A program made the position numbers and the translations under genes. DNA of 5,920 nt from Armatimonadota bacterium (GTDB taxonomy: Bacteria; Sysuimicrobiota; Sysuimicrobiia; Sysuimicrobiales; VGFF01). The notes beneath the pieces are model-generated. The model saw nothing but the letters and a program-made list of their open reading frames with translations, did no database searches and was not told where the DNA came from. The number at the start of each line of letters is the position of its first letter. Positions within the stretch are counted from its first letter, which is position 1. Positions 5,512 through 5,920 of this stretch are shown here, one piece after another. The stretch covers positions 1-5,920 of the forward strand of contig VGFF01000122.1 of the NCBI GenBank assembly GCA_016868955.1, in the 5' to 3' direction.

Positions 5512-5920
5512 TCACTTGTCCAGCCAGACGTCCTGCTTGCGCGCCCAGTTGTAGAGCGAGTTGTGCGCGGTCAGGCCCTTCACGTGCGGCCAGTGCACGA
5601 AGTACTCCTTGCGCCAGCCCAGCATCGGGCGCGCCACGTCCGCCTCGAGCTTCTTCTGGATCTCGTGCACGAGCTTGAGCCGCTTCGCGCGGTCCAGCTC
5701 CGATGACTGCTGGTCGAACATCCGGTCCGCCTGCTCGTCGCAGTAGTCCGAGTAGTTCCGGCCCGTGCCGCACTTGAAGTTCTCGTAGAACATCACGTCG
5801 GGGTCGTCCGCGCCCGGCGCCGTCAGGTTGGCGGCGATCACGAACTCCTTGCGCGCCAGGGTCGGGAACCACTGCGCGGTGTCGAGCTGCTTGACGTTGA
5901 CCTCGATGCCGACCTGTTTG
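5512..5920 (-). CDS. ABC transporter substrate-binding protein, family 5 (peptide/nickel type), C-terminal part
   Basis: This is the extracytoplasmic solute receptor of an ABC importer of the oligopeptide/dipeptide/nickel class (SBP_bac_5). Only the last 135 residues are in the window; the frame is open to the right edge, and the N-terminus with any signal or lipoprotein peptide is outside. Family features include VGIEVNVKQLDTAQWFPTLA near the left of the fragment, then DDPDVMFYENFKCGTGRNYS, a helix with ELDRAKRLKLVHEIQKKLEAD, and the characteristic C-terminal end HNSLYNWARKQDVWLDK, stopping at TGA 5512-5514. A GTG at 5841 is internal, not the real start. Such genes usually precede two permease and one or two ATPase genes, but here hsdM follows after 16 nt, so either the transporter operon lies upstream or the binding-protein gene was cut off from its permeases. 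The ligand cannot be told from this part. Confidence 0.92.
   Translation of the reverse strand, partial: KQVGIEVNVKQLDTAQWFPTLARKEFVIAANLTAPGADDPDVMFYENFKCGTGRNYSDYCDEQADRMFDQQSSELDRAKRLKLVHEIQKKLEADVARPMLGWRKEYFVHWPHVKGLTAHNSLYNWARKQDVWLDK

Noticed and set aside
3612..5678. Long plus-strand open frames opposite hsdM and the transporter gene
   Set aside because: The minus-strand frames carry complete family motifs. The antisense products show only low-complexity composition typical of GC-rich codon bias.
1..5920. Mobile-element ends, CRISPR arrays, tRNA or other RNA genes
   Set aside because: No regular spaced repeats, no transposase or integrase motifs, and no cloverleaf-like segment were found; essentially all bases are accounted for by the six minus-strand genes.

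Overview
The window is GC-rich, about two-thirds G+C in most stretches counted by hand. It holds one tightly packed run of genes, all on the minus strand, so the genetic order reads from high to low coordinates. The lineage cannot be fixed. High G+C, GTG/TTG candidate starts and an ABC-type peptide-binding protein suit a high-GC soil or environmental bacterium (a proteobacterium or similar). No rRNA, tRNA, transposase, integrase or CRISPR array is present.

Layout in transcription order. (1) 5920-5512: the C-terminal 135 residues of a family-5 (peptide/nickel type) ABC transporter substrate-binding protein, cut by the window edge. (2) 5495-3402: hsdM, the adenine methyltransferase subunit of a Type I restriction-modification (R-M) system, starting only 16 nt after the transporter stop. 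(3) 3400-3373: a perfect 11-bp hairpin followed by a short T run, just after the hsdM stop. (4) 3355 (or 3391)-2759: an AbiEi-family antitoxin/regulator. (5) 2762-1854: an AbiEii-family nucleotidyltransferase toxin. (6) 1857-1111: a half-size, single-recognition-domain hsdS. (7) 1114-1: the N-terminal 371 residues of hsdR, running off the left edge, with the nuclease and Walker A motifs visible.

The locus is therefore a Type I R-M operon with a complete AbiE-type (type IV) toxin-antitoxin pair between hsdM and hsdS. The last four genes are joined by three identical 4-bp ATGA stop/start overlaps. The only break is the hairpin separating hsdM from the antitoxin-toxin-specificity-nuclease block. 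This suggests, by inference, that methylase is expressed first and that the rest is held under an attenuator and/or an AbiEi operator. HsdM with two copies of the short HsdS would form the methylase, and adding HsdR would give the restriction complex. AbiEi/AbiEii may act as an abortive back-up or as an addiction and regulatory module for the locus. There is no gene-free stretch over 50 bases.
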